Part shown: one piece after another, positions 45,201 to 53,593 of the stretch
Numbering within the stretch: position 1 is the stretch's first letter
Layout of the letters: each line of letters starts with the position of its first letter
Source of the DNA: Schlesneria sp. DSM 10557
GTDB lineage: Bacteria; Planctomycetota; Planctomycetia; Planctomycetales; Planctomycetaceae
Length of the DNA: 64,000 nucleotides
Reading direction: 5' to 3'
NCBI RefSeq assembly: GCF_041860085.1
Contig: NZ_CP124747.1
Coordinates: 5,541,001-5,605,000, forward strand
Program-made: the position numbers and the translations under genes
The notes under the pieces: generated by a model
Seen by the model: the letters and a program-made list of their open reading frames with translations, nothing else
What the model was told of the DNA's origin: nothing
Database searches by the model: none

Positions 45201-45945
45201 CAACGAAGGGGGCGATCGTCTCCTGCACACGTTTCACCTCGCTCGCGAATTCCGGATCCCGGCGTTGCACAAGCGTCGGCAGCCAGTCTTTGATGACGAA
45301 AAGGTTATTCGACTCTTTCTGATAGACAGTACGGAGTGCATTGAATCCTTCCTCACCCAACTGTTCACCCGGAAGGACCTGGCTCAGCGCGAACAGGTCG
45401 TAGAAGGGGCCGACCGATCCCGGATTGAGACGAATCGCTTCCCGCAGTTCCTGCAGCGCAGTCTCGTTCTGATCCTGTTTGAGTGCGACCCTGGCTGCAA
45501 TGAGGGGACCGATGAACGAGTCGGGGTCTGCACCGCGGAAGCTTTTGATTGCTTCATCGGCCAGGGTAGAAGCCTGTGCGAATCGCTGAGGATCGCGATG
45601 CTTGTCGAGTGCGTCGAGTGCCAACTGACGGCTGATCGCCAGGTTACGCGGCCCAAAGGGATCCGCTGGAAGCAACTGAATGATTTCCGTTAACGCCGCA
45701 TCGGCTTGTGCAAACTCGTGGTTTTCCAGATTGCCAAGCGAACGATTTCGCAGTTCGGACAACTTGATCGAGTCGTCGCGACTGAGCTTGACGGTCTCAG
45801 GCGGTGGGGGATCGACACCGGGGCTCCGATCGAGTTGAGGTGCGATGGCAAGCCACGCCACCGCCAGCAGCGACGCAGCGACTCCGGTGAGCAGAAAGGG
45901 GAGCAACCACAACGTGTTCTTGTTTCGCGCCGGAGGAGTGTCCAT
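42202..45945 (-). CDS. TPR / FG-GAP (VCBS) repeat / ASPIC-UnbV membrane-anchored protein
   Basis: The 1247-residue protein begins with a short polar stretch and one membrane helix (about residues 11-34, LWLLPFLLTGVAASLLAVAW), then TPR-like repeats to about residue 300. Next come at least six FG-GAP/VCBS calcium-type repeats, read as DLNGDPDLMV, DVDNDGDLDLVA, DWDKDADVDLLVA, DFNGDLSWDIL, DFDNDGTTDAIL and DLDHDGDLDLLA. An ASPIC/UnbV domain follows, with its LVELKAGARYQSK and THFGLGPNQRADVARVLW blocks. A long C-terminal beta-rich region contains WNGERFEFVTDLLW. Propeller plus ASPIC points to an extracytoplasmic binding protein. The ribosome site is weak. It converges with moxR. Confidence 0.88.
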   Translation of the reverse strand: MDTPPARNKNTLWLLPFLLTGVAASLLAVAWLAIAPQLDRSPGVDPPPPETVKLSRDDSIKLSELRNRSLGNLENHEFAQADAALTEIIQLLPADPFGPRNLAISRQLALDALDKHRDPQRFAQASTLADEAIKSFRGADPDSFIGPLIAARVALKQDQNETALQELREAIRLNPGSVGPFYDLFALSQVLPGEQLGEEGFNALRTVYQKESNNLFVIKDWLPTLVQRRDPEFASEVKRVQETIAPFVETIKTNTRIDLNDILEKSATAAQEGNWQVAQRSMTIFRNLIISEAARDKRFVALDSLEYLLLDFGKDFQDRADLPEPNGPLPNAVRFQPMADQRKDLQAAGSRDAAVADFDLNGDPDLMVLLDSHIVIWQRNRDGQTWDQLATSETGGDYSGILAYDFDDDVDQEVKNFPTEQQPADALKHEYRLSRLTHTADPDVILYGAAGLKLFENKKEPQSERRSLVPRAAGDAFEGVNDVTAACVVDVDNDGDLDLVAATATGVRIFSNRGNMTFEDTTSRSILPPDGVAVTRLAIVDWDKDADVDLLVATSEGAGWLENIRHGRLRFHSLDEFSVLKNATSLVIGDFNGDLSWDILSAGPDGATATTTRISPGGTVTKVQSSSLGSNPITAASLGDFDNDGTTDAILIDATHATIFRGDGQGRFTEVPRAAADWLAGTARVVVRDLDHDGDLDLLAVQPAGVTGYSSQCRESDNPGNGWQEIQLIGYQVKPGEQNNDKRTNHINLGGLVELKAGARYQSKIVTESTTHFGLGPNQRADVARVLWTNGIPTNVVNPDPNQQLSIPQLLVGSCPYLYTWNGERFEFVTDLLWNAPLGLKFAEHVIAPWREWEYIKIDGTKLKSVDSEYQLRVTAELWEAEYFDQFKLFAVDHPAGTEIYTNEKVGPAELASPKIHTVQKPLRPVAARDPQGRDLLQQIDTRDAIYTKTFEHRLAQGLTEEHFLELDLGPMPESSDHSKQQITLFLTGWMYPGCTSLSVQFSQNPVGPRPRPPAIYVPVAQGVWQEVRPFMGFPGGKTKTIAVDLSGLFTGDDHRLRIVSTMEIYWDAVFFTVDDPTVTFKQTELELVRAVVSDRGGVSRRSWPATGNGPDQFDYHDLVQGEAWPPMFGNFTRFGDVLPLLTQRDDKLVVTGSGDEIQLAFAEPAEPLPPGWVRDFVLYSVGWDKDADLNTVYGDVVEPLPFEAMTVYAHRDGETRPHDAEYVQYLREYQTRKRSPTKFWNQIRQQ

Positions 45946-46280
45946 AGCGTCGCTTCTTGGCTGAGGAGAGGAATTTCTCGAAATTATGAGAAATTATGAA
46001 CAGAGTAGGAAGTCGATCACAGTGATGCCAGTTCACCCCGGATTCGCCCTCTTTCCGGGGAATCTACTTCAGCCTCGAGGCAAGGAAAGGAAGTATAAAC
46101 GGAAATAGATGTCTTGTTCGGACGGGGGGAGTCACGGCATAATGGCCGCGACCGAAGGGAACGTTCAGTCGGCGTTGACGGTTGTCCCCTGACAGGCTTT
46201 GTTCAGGCGTGGCCGAGTTCGGTGAGACAGCGTATATCAACCAGGGCGTGGCGCAGAGAGTATTGCGGAGAATTCACTGA
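45946..46280. other. Divergent intergenic region with a hairpin and a short tandem repeat
   Basis: The 335 bases separate the ASPIC gene (minus) from the DUF1501 gene (plus). AAATTATGAG is repeated in tandem (45981-45999, second copy differing in its last base). CCCCGGA (46036-46042) pairs with TCCGGGG (46054-46060), a 7-bp stem with an 11-base loop. No gene is supported; promoters for both genes are expected here. Confidence 0.4.
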
Positions 46281-47726
46281 ATGTCGTTTCAACGGACCTC
46301 ACAAGAAGAGAACCTCAGGTCACTGGTTTGCCGTCGCGACTTGCTGAAGGTGGGGCCGCTCGCGCTGTCTGCTTCTGTGCTGCCGGGACTTCTGACCGGG
46401 ACATCCCACGCATCGTTTGCTCCTTCGCCGACAGCCAAGGCCAAGTCCGTCATTTTTCTGTGGATGGGGGGCGGCGTCACGCACCTGGACTCGCTCGATC
46501 CAAAACCGGACGCGCCCGAGCAGATTCGGGGGACCTTGTCGACGATTTCCACGGCGACCCCCGGCGTTCACTTTTCCGAAGTCTGTCCCAACCTGGCGGC
46601 GATTTCGAACGACTTGTGTACCGTTCGGTCCTTCTCGCACGACAGTGACGACCATCTCCTGAGTCAGGTCTACACGCTCTCGGGGCGCAAGGTCACGCAG
46701 GCGCAGTTGTTTACCGAACCGAATATTGGTGCGATCGTCCAATATCTGCTGGGACCTCGAAACGGCCTTCCCGGCTACATCGCTGTCCCGGGGATCACTC
46801 GGCCAGGACCACCCCCACATAACTTGTTCGTGGGTGGATGGCTGGGGAATCAGTACGCTCCGTTCTGTGTCGGAGGCCAACCGGACCAGCCCGACTTCAC
46901 GGTGGGTGAAAAGGAACTAATCCCTTCTCCCGTCGCATTCGAGGACTTGAACCCGCCCGAACTGAAGTTCCCTCACGAAGTCACCATCGGCCGACTGCAA
47001 CGCAGGAGTCAATTGCGGTCGAGTCTGGAAGACTCACTGCGAGGTGTTGAGCAATCCGGGGCCTTGCCAGCCATGGAAGGGCACTTCAGTGGAGCACTGA
47101 ATCTGTTGACGTCGCCTCAGGTCCGGGACGCGTTCGACATTACAACTGAGGCACCCGAGGTGCGTGACGAGTACGGCCGGACCAAGATCGGCGGTCGCTG
47201 TTTACTGGCTCGCCGACTGGTCGAGGCAGGCGCCCGGTTTGTATTGGTCGACTACGGATACGACCCCGACTATGGCAACCTGTGGGATATTCATAACGTC
47301 CCCGAACAGAACTTTCCGCACGTCTCGGAGATGTGTAAACGGGGCTACAACGTCGCCGGCATGGATAAGGCGTTCGCCGCTTTGATTACCGACTTGAAGC
47401 AGCGCGGCTTGCTGGATTCGACGTTGATCGTGTATCTGACCGAGTTCGGCAGGACGCCGAAGATTAATTCGCTCGGTGGCCGGGATCACTGGGGGGCCTG
47501 CGGCTCGATGTTCTTTGCCGGAGCGGGAATCAAGGCGGGCCAGGTGGTTGGGGCGAGCGACGGTCAGGGGGCTTACCCGACCACACGACCGATCGGGCCC
47601 GCAGATATCGCAGCTACGATGTACCACTGTCTCGGGATCGAATCCGAGACACGTGTCCCAGACCGCCAGGGAAGACCCTCACCGCTGCTGGATCATGGTC
47701 ATGTGATCGATGAAGTGCTGGCCTGA
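46281..47726 (+). CDS. DUF1501 family Tat-exported protein
   Basis: The 481-residue protein has a twin-arginine style leader: RR at residues 18-19 in VCRRDLLKVG, then a hydrophobic stretch LALSASVLPGLLTG. The mature part follows DUF1501, a sulfatase/alkaline-phosphatase-like fold: SVIFLWMGGGVTHLDSLDPK, the HDSDDHLLSQ region, LVEAGARFVLVDYG, and the C-terminal LTEFGRTPKIN and GRDHWG blocks. In planctomycetes DUF1501 genes usually accompany PSCyt/DUF1549-DUF1553 genes. Here the partner is absent and the gene stands alone, facing a convergent esterase. The ATG at 46281 directly precedes the leader. Confidence 0.92.
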   Translation: MSFQRTSQEENLRSLVCRRDLLKVGPLALSASVLPGLLTGTSHASFAPSPTAKAKSVIFLWMGGGVTHLDSLDPKPDAPEQIRGTLSTISTATPGVHFSEVCPNLAAISNDLCTVRSFSHDSDDHLLSQVYTLSGRKVTQAQLFTEPNIGAIVQYLLGPRNGLPGYIAVPGITRPGPPPHNLFVGGWLGNQYAPFCVGGQPDQPDFTVGEKELIPSPVAFEDLNPPELKFPHEVTIGRLQRRSQLRSSLEDSLRGVEQSGALPAMEGHFSGALNLLTSPQVRDAFDITTEAPEVRDEYGRTKIGGRCLLARRLVEAGARFVLVDYGYDPDYGNLWDIHNVPEQNFPHVSEMCKRGYNVAGMDKAFAALITDLKQRGLLDSTLIVYLTEFGRTPKINSLGGRDHWGACGSMFFAGAGIKAGQVVGASDGQGAYPTTRPIGPADIAATMYHCLGIESETRVPDRQGRPSPLLDHGHVIDEVLA

Positions 47727-47926
47727 GATTGCCGTACCCCGTTCTCCCCTGCGGTTCAGCGCAGAGGGAGGCGTTTAGTGGTGAGAAGTACGAGGCCGGG
47801 TGGCCATCGCACCGCCAAGTTGCGCGAAGTGACGGGACTGGCGCACCTGGGCAGTGGTAAGCCCTTCCACCAGACGGACTGCGGAAGTTTCGCTGAGCGG
47901 CCACTCACGGCGTTTTGCGGGGGCGA

Positions 47927-49030
47927 CTATTTTTTGCCTGGCATCAGGCGGTCTTCCAGCCACTGGTAGGCTTCCCGGCGCTGGGCATCGGGGAATTCGT
48001 GGGGCGCGTCGGGGGTGACGAGCTTGAGCTCGTCGACGGCATCGAAGAGTTTGTAAACGTCTGTGGCTTTCTGGAAGGCCTTGCGAACGCCTTCCACTTC
48101 AAAGTTACTGTCGTGTAATGGCGAGTTGGAATAGACAGCCCGCGGAGCCAGACCAGCGAGGATCTCGTAGAAGTCAAACGGAACTTTGTCCGCGTTATTC
48201 TGATAGATGTCGCGAATGCGAGGCATGTAGCGATCACTGGTCCAGCCCACTAATGCCCCCTTGTAGTAATCGTGAAACGGGGTGAATCCGCAACTGGTGA
48301 CGATGGCCTTCAAGCGTTCATCGAAGGTTGCGGTAAACAGCGCATTGTGCCCCCCCAGGGAATGCCCGATGACGCCAATCCGCTTCTGATCGACTTGGGG
48401 TAATGATTCGAGCAGGTCGACAGCGCGGATGTTGTTCCAGATCGCCTTCATAGACCCACTGGTGTAGTGCGCCCCCTGCTTCTTGAAGTCGTAGGGATAC
48501 TCGCCGAACGAAGGGTAGTCAGGCACGATGCAGACGAAGCCTCGCTCGGCCAGTTCGTGAGCATAGTAGAGACTCTTCAGTCCCCCCAGCCCCGCAGGTT
48601 CGTCCTTGCCGACGTTGTTCGTCTGATGCAGACACAGCATTGCGCCGCGTCGCTCGTTGCTGGCGATCCCCTTGGGGATCAACAGCCAGGCCGGAACGCG
48701 GTCGTCCGGCTCAGGGGTGAACTTGATCTTGCGGCGAATGTACTTGTCGGTGATGTCTTCGGACAGGACCTCGACATCCAGGGGGACCCGTCGCGATTCG
48801 TCAGGCAGCGGCCCCATGACAAGCTGCATGTTCTCGCGAATATGGGTCAGACGCTCCTTCCAGTCTGCCCGGGTTTTGACGGGACGCTCATTTCCTTCTT
48901 TGGATCGAACGACCAGCAGGTTTGAGTGATCTGGGTAAGAGACGACCTCTGACGGCGGCTGGTTCGCAGGGGATGACGCTGACAGAAGAGCACAGATTCC
49001 GAAGGAGAACACGCAATAGAATCGTCGCAT
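47927..49030 (-). CDS. Secreted alpha/beta hydrolase, dienelactone hydrolase / acetyl xylan esterase-like
   Basis: The 367-residue exported protein has a signal peptide (YCVFSFGICALLSASSPA) and an alpha/beta hydrolase fold. The nucleophile elbow GHSLGGHNAL is near residue 224. Supporting strands are PAWLLIPKG, GAMLCLHQTN and GFVCIVPDYPSFGEYPY. The late histidine lies in PDAPHEFPD near residue 350. This pattern recurs in planctomycete carbohydrate esterases (CE7/CE15-like or DLH-like), but the substrate cannot be told. GAGGA lies before the ATG at 49030. It converges with the DUF1501 gene after 200 bases without a clear terminator. Confidence 0.88.
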   Translation of the reverse strand: MRRFYCVFSFGICALLSASSPANQPPSEVVSYPDHSNLLVVRSKEGNERPVKTRADWKERLTHIRENMQLVMGPLPDESRRVPLDVEVLSEDITDKYIRRKIKFTPEPDDRVPAWLLIPKGIASNERRGAMLCLHQTNNVGKDEPAGLGGLKSLYYAHELAERGFVCIVPDYPSFGEYPYDFKKQGAHYTSGSMKAIWNNIRAVDLLESLPQVDQKRIGVIGHSLGGHNALFTATFDERLKAIVTSCGFTPFHDYYKGALVGWTSDRYMPRIRDIYQNNADKVPFDFYEILAGLAPRAVYSNSPLHDSNFEVEGVRKAFQKATDVYKLFDAVDELKLVTPDAPHEFPDAQRREAYQWLEDRLMPGKK

Positions 49031-49329
49031 TTTCGTCCTCGAGTGGGGGCAGGGTCAGCGAGTCAGGGCGTGTCGGAAATCCTTGTCAAAAGACTGGCAC
49101 GCCTTTAGACGCTGGCATCGTTCGGGTCGCCAAATCCTGGAAGCGACAAAGCCTAATTCTCGTGTCAGAGGAACGCAAGTTCGCTTGCAAGAACTACAAG
49201 CGCAAACATTCGGGACTTGAGTTGGCACGGCGGATGGCAAATCCGGGATTGACACTCCGGGCCTTTTAATTGAGATTCCGCTCGCTTTTGCCACAGACCT
49301 TCATTGATGTCGTAATCCTGCTATTCCGG

Positions 49330-50694
49330 ATGTCCATGAGCGCAACCTGCTCTGCACCAGCCTCGATGACTTCAGCCATTCGTCGGCCTGCCTCGCTGTC
49401 GCGTCGCAGTGGCTTGACCTCGCTGACGCTCCGTCTGGCCGGGGCGGGTGGAATGTTCCTCAGCCACATCGTGCTCGCACGTGCTCTGGGGGTCGAAGCG
49501 TTTGGCGAGTATTCACTCGCCGTTGCCTGGCTGCAGATTCTGACAGTGGTCGGAAAGCTCGGGTTGGATAACACATCGTTGCGTTACGTGTCTGAATACG
49601 TCACGCGGGGCGAAGTGGGAAAACTGCGTGGCTTTCTGGCGGAATCGGTTCGGGCGTCGGTGCTCGCGAGTCTGGGTGTCACCGGTCTGGGGGTGGTGAC
49701 CGTGTTCGTCTGCTGGCCCCGACTGGGGGATCACGCTGCCTGGTGCCTGATGGTCGCACTGACGGCGGTCCCGATCGTTGCCTTACGACAGATTCGGGAA
49801 GCCAGTCTGCGTGGTGTGGGCCGCCTATTGGAAAGTCAGATCGGAACGGCGATCTGGCCGCTGGTCTTATCGATTCTCGCAGGGACAGCCTGGTTCTCGC
49901 TGGGAGCTTCATTTACCTCGCCCGTGGCGATGCTATTGCATCTGGTCTCGTTGGGATCGGTGTTGCTTCTTGTTTGTCGCTACCCGTACCAATTGCCCAA
50001 TGCAGGGGATCAGTCATTTGCCCGTGCCGAGTGCTTCTCGGTTTGGCAAAGCACCGCGATGGCATTTCTGTTTGCGGAAGTCTTGATCGCGGTGAAGGCC
50101 CGGGCTTGTATTGGACTTGCCGGTATGTTGCTCGACCGTCCGTCAGTCGGACTTTACGGCGCGATGGAAAAATTCGCGGACGTGTCGCTGCTGCTCAGTC
50201 AATCACTGGGAATCGTCATCGCTCCGCAGTTTGCATCTCTCTATGCCGCTGGTCGATTTGCCGAGATGCGAAAACTGATGCGGCAGGGGCAATTGCTTGG
50301 TCTGGGATTCACGTTGCCGGTCGCTCTGGCAGTCGGATTTCTGGGCGATTATGTCTTCGCTTTGCTGGGACCCGGTTATCGTGACGGCTGGTCCGTGCTG
50401 ATCGCGCTCCTTGTTTCGGCCTGCATCGCGGCATTTTCAGGGCCTGCTGCGTATGTCCTGCAAATGACAGGACGCGAGCGGACGATTCTGGCGATCACTG
50501 CCGCATGTGCCGCGACCAATATTTTATTCAGTCTGCTGCTGATGAAGCGATTTGGGATTCTGGGACTGGGGCTGGCCCAGATTGCGACCAGCCTGGTTTG
50601 GACGGCCGGAGTACGTGGCGCACTCTGCTGGCATCCTGCCTGGCAGTCCGCCACGGCAGACGAGCAGAACGCAGCTCAAGAGGTGACCGCATGA
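49330..50694 (+). CDS. Polysaccharide flippase (Wzx/MATE-like lipopolysaccharide exporter)
   Basis: The 454-residue protein has about twelve hydrophobic helices and the opening pattern of polysaccharide flippases: LRLAGAGGMFLSHIVLARAL, then GVEAFGEYSLAVAWLQILTV and LGLDNTSLRYVSEY. It should translocate lipid-linked glycan units across the inner membrane. The start is not certain: ATGs at 49330, 49336 and 49366 are all possible, and a TTG at 49270 is unlikely. Its stop TGA overlaps the next gene's ATG (ATGA at 50691-50694), so it is translationally coupled to the ligase/polymerase. It is the first gene of the polysaccharide locus and is divergent from the esterase, with about 300 bases between. 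Confidence 0.88.
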   Translation: MSMSATCSAPASMTSAIRRPASLSRRSGLTSLTLRLAGAGGMFLSHIVLARALGVEAFGEYSLAVAWLQILTVVGKLGLDNTSLRYVSEYVTRGEVGKLRGFLAESVRASVLASLGVTGLGVVTVFVCWPRLGDHAAWCLMVALTAVPIVALRQIREASLRGVGRLLESQIGTAIWPLVLSILAGTAWFSLGASFTSPVAMLLHLVSLGSVLLLVCRYPYQLPNAGDQSFARAECFSVWQSTAMAFLFAEVLIAVKARACIGLAGMLLDRPSVGLYGAMEKFADVSLLLSQSLGIVIAPQFASLYAAGRFAEMRKLMRQGQLLGLGFTLPVALAVGFLGDYVFALLGPGYRDGWSVLIALLVSACIAAFSGPAAYVLQMTGRERTILAITAACAATNILFSLLLMKRFGILGLGLAQIATSLVWTAGVRGALCWHPAWQSATADEQNAAQEVTA

Positions 50695-52013
50695 GGATGT
50701 TGTGGTTATGGATCCTTGCGGGGGTTGTCGCATGGCCAGTCCACTCGACGGTGGCCACCGTCGGGGGGAAACCGATCGACCTGATGTTGTCTGATCTGCT
50801 GTTCCTGGTCATGCCGATTGCTTACCTGTTCGTGAGGTCGACACCGACTGCACAGGAATGCGAACTCGCTCGTGCACCGATTTCCTGGTACCCGCTAACC
50901 CCCGCGCTGGCACTGATCTGCATCATCTACATGACGGCCCTCGCCGGTATCGGACTGGGGATCTCAGGTGAGACCGTGCGAGTCTTCTCGGCGTTCAAAC
51001 TGGCGAAGCCGATCGGGTTCGTGCTGTTGGGAGTTCTGCTCGGATCCTGGACGAATCCGCTGGAATTTGTCGACGTCTTCGGCAAAGTGTTCGCCACGAT
51101 TGCCGGATTGACAATCTTTTTCACGTTGACCGATCCCAGCTTTCCTCTCGGGGAATGGGGTAAGTACATCTTCGAATTTGAACTGAGCGGCTATCCGAAT
51201 TCCCCGATGAGCTTCTACGCAGTGCTGGTACCACTTGTTATGGCGGTGGCGGACAGTTCGCGAAATCCCACGCTACGGCTGATCTGCTGGGGGATCTCTG
51301 CTGGAACGGCACTCATCATTCTGGGATCGATGTCCCGTTCTTCGACGCTCGCACTGTTTTTCGGTGTGACGATCTACCTGGCAATGACAGGACGCCGTGC
51401 CTTCCTGGCCGTGAGCTTTGTGCTGATTCTCTTGATGAGTATTGTCGGGTTTGGGCTGTTCTCTGCATTACGTGACACTCAGGTGGTGACGGTGCTGATG
51501 CAGCGTGTGCAGGATCGTGTCGATCGCAGTACCGAATCGGAAGATCCTTCTTCGGGACGATTTGAGATCTGGGAGTTTGCCATCGAACTGTGGGCAGAGA
51601 AGCCCGTGTTTGGCTACCTGTTTGAATCGTTCTCTCGCTATGCGGGGGATGTCGATACTCCGCACCAGCAGTATCTGGAGGTCCTCTACAAATGCGGGGG
51701 ACTGGGGCTGTTAATCTACGGCACTCTGCTGGCAAGCTGCATGATGGTCACTCGCCGCTTGCTGCGGTTGACCGACATTGGCAGTCCAGCGTGGTATCGC
51801 CTGCATGCGATGGCAGCGATGTTGTGCGGGGTTCTTCTGGGAAACCTGACTCAACCGAACCTGACGTATTCGCTGACGGGGAACATGATCTTCCTGATGT
51901 TTGGTTGTCTCTGCAGCGCACGTGCTGTCGTGTCGGCGTCACAGCCTTTGTATCGGCCAGCAACACGTGAGATTACTCGACCTCACGTGGACATCCATCG
52001 CTCGGCCGCATGA
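50691..52013 (+). CDS. O-antigen ligase / polymerase-like membrane protein (Wzy_C)
   Basis: The 440-residue protein starts at the ATG that overlaps the flippase stop. It has about ten to twelve hydrophobic helices and a large periplasmic loop late in the chain with the Wzy/WaaL-type motif: SSGRFEIWEFAIELW, then GYLFESFSR and TPHQQYLEVLYKCGGLGLL, where the His and the downstream Gly pair are typical. It should polymerise or ligate glycan repeat units at the outer face of the inner membrane. A 164-base gap to the glycosyltransferase contains a 5-bp stem with 9-base loop (GGCAG/CTGCC, 52027-52045). Confidence 0.87.
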   Translation: MRMLWLWILAGVVAWPVHSTVATVGGKPIDLMLSDLLFLVMPIAYLFVRSTPTAQECELARAPISWYPLTPALALICIIYMTALAGIGLGISGETVRVFSAFKLAKPIGFVLLGVLLGSWTNPLEFVDVFGKVFATIAGLTIFFTLTDPSFPLGEWGKYIFEFELSGYPNSPMSFYAVLVPLVMAVADSSRNPTLRLICWGISAGTALIILGSMSRSSTLALFFGVTIYLAMTGRRAFLAVSFVLILLMSIVGFGLFSALRDTQVVTVLMQRVQDRVDRSTESEDPSSGRFEIWEFAIELWAEKPVFGYLFESFSRYAGDVDTPHQQYLEVLYKCGGLGLLIYGTLLASCMMVTRRLLRLTDIGSPAWYRLHAMAAMLCGVLLGNLTQPNLTYSLTGNMIFLMFGCLCSARAVVSASQPLYRPATREITRPHVDIHRSAA

Positions 52014-52177
52014 AGGAGTTTCGTTCGGCAGCAGAAACGTCTGCCAGAGATGGTTGTCCCGCAGTGATCGTCCCGTCGTGAACCCAGTCCCCATCGACGG
52101 CGGGCCAGACGGTCTCGCCAATCGCATTTTTTCCTGCTGTAAGCCTATTCCATCCCGCCCGAAAGTTGCAGGTTTCT

Positions 52178-53485
52178 ATGAAGACAAACTTGAGCACACC
52201 AGCCACATCGAACGGCTCTCCTTCGGGTTCAGCGGCGCCGGTCCTATTCAGCGAACATATTCGTCGTCAGTTTGAGAGTCAGCATCGCAGACACGAACTG
52301 GCGACCGATCTCACCTGCTATCGTCCCGGCAATGCACTGCATTCGATTCGCTACATCGCCCACCCACATGGGTTGCACGTGGCCCGCTGGTTGAAAGTGC
52401 TGTCGTACACTCAGACCCATGTCACGATTGATACGGCAAATCCGGTCCCAGCCTTTTCGAATGATTTCGTCACGGCGAATCCGGTACTGCCAGCATGGCT
52501 CAAGCTACCGATGACGATCCGGTACTTCCTTGCGGGGCTGGCGCTTCGATACACAAAACCTGTCTGTCCCGACGAATTAATTCATGCCCATTGTGCCTCA
52601 GGTAATGGCACACTCGCATGGCTCAGCGGTCGACGCTACGTGCTCGGGACGTACGGCTCCGAGATTTACGGTGCACGGCAGCGTGGCCGGTTGTACTGCT
52701 GGTTGCTGAAGCAGATCCTGCAAAATGCCGAACGGATTTCAGTGGGCTCGTTCGAAAGCACGAAGATTCTGGTCGAAGATTTTCAAATTCCACCCGAGAA
52801 GATCTACTTCTTTCATCTGGGCTACGATGATGAAAACTTCTTCGCGCTGGACCATGCACAGCGGATGGAACTGAGGGCCAGTCGTAATCTTCCAGCAGAC
52901 GAGCCCGTCTGGGTCATTAATCGCCGGACAGATCCTCACTACCGGACACAGGAAGTCGTCAATGGCTTTTTGTCATATAGCCAGATGGGGGGCCGGGGAC
53001 GCTTGATCGTTCTGTGTGGCGATCACCAGCCGGAATATACGAAATCCATCTGTGATGACATCGAATCGCATCCCCACGGTGACCGTGTTGTGGTCGTCGA
53101 TCGGATGCTCAGCCCGAAAGAGCTGGGGAGCTGGCTGCAGATCAGTGATTTCAGTGTCTCGGTCCCCAAGACAGATAACTTCTCGGTCTCGACCCTGGAA
53201 TCACTCGCCTGTGGCGCGATCCCGATTCTTTCGAACCTGGAAGGCTATGCCATGCTCCGACACTGCAAGCCGGTTCAATGGATGACAAAGTACTCCGTCG
53301 CTGACTTTGCACAGATTTTTGCGAAAACGGCGGCGACCTGGTCAACGTCTTATCAGGCGAGCCGAAAAGTCTGTCTGCAGTTCGTCGCCGACGGTTACTC
53401 AACAGACGGCGCTGTCCGCGATATCGCCGCCTTCTACCTGGGTGATCGAAGTCGTCAGGCGGTCGTCACGAAGAAGGCTGCTTAA
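52178..53485 (+). CDS. GT4-type glycosyltransferase
   Basis: The 435-residue protein is a GT-B fold glycosyltransferase. The N-terminal half shows LIHAHCASGNGTLAW and a YVLGTYGSEIYG nucleotide-fold strand. The C-terminal half has KIYFFHLGYDDENF, RLIVLCGDHQ, VVVVDRMLSPKELGSWLQIS and the donor-site block FSVSTLESLACGAIPILSN, which carries the GT4 acidic residue in TLESLACG. It should add a sugar to the lipid-linked precursor at the cytoplasmic face. ATG 52178 follows a short AGG ribosome site; a TTG at 52166 is less likely. Third gene of the polysaccharide locus. Confidence 0.9.
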   Translation: MKTNLSTPATSNGSPSGSAAPVLFSEHIRRQFESQHRRHELATDLTCYRPGNALHSIRYIAHPHGLHVARWLKVLSYTQTHVTIDTANPVPAFSNDFVTANPVLPAWLKLPMTIRYFLAGLALRYTKPVCPDELIHAHCASGNGTLAWLSGRRYVLGTYGSEIYGARQRGRLYCWLLKQILQNAERISVGSFESTKILVEDFQIPPEKIYFFHLGYDDENFFALDHAQRMELRASRNLPADEPVWVINRRTDPHYRTQEVVNGFLSYSQMGGRGRLIVLCGDHQPEYTKSICDDIESHPHGDRVVVVDRMLSPKELGSWLQISDFSVSVPKTDNFSVSTLESLACGAIPILSNLEGYAMLRHCKPVQWMTKYSVADFAQIFAKTAATWSTSYQASRKVCLQFVADGYSTDGAVRDIAAFYLGDRSRQAVVTKKAA

Positions 53486-53505
53486 GCCTGCCTGACGGGG
53501 GAAAT

Positions 53506-53532
53506 CGAACGCGTCTCTGAGAGAAGCGTTCG
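53506..53532 (+). terminator. Near-perfect 27-base palindrome after the glycosyltransferase
   Basis: CGAACGCGTCTCT (53506-53518), one G, then AGAGAAGCGTTCG (53520-53532). Twelve of thirteen pairs match; only 53513/53525 (G/A) does not. It begins 20 bases after the stop. As RNA it would fold into a tight hairpin. No T-run follows, so it may be a processing or stability element inside the operon rather than a full terminator. Confidence 0.45.
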
Positions 53533-53593
53533 GGAAAGTTCTCACTCAAAGGCTTGCGTCGAACAGTCGACCGATCTTGCGCAGCAGGAGTCC

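Noticed and set aside
50505..50690. 62-codon upstream extension of the ligase/polymerase frame
   Set aside because: It overlaps the end of the flippase gene in another register, and the ATG at 50691 starts with a membrane helix and overlaps the flippase stop.
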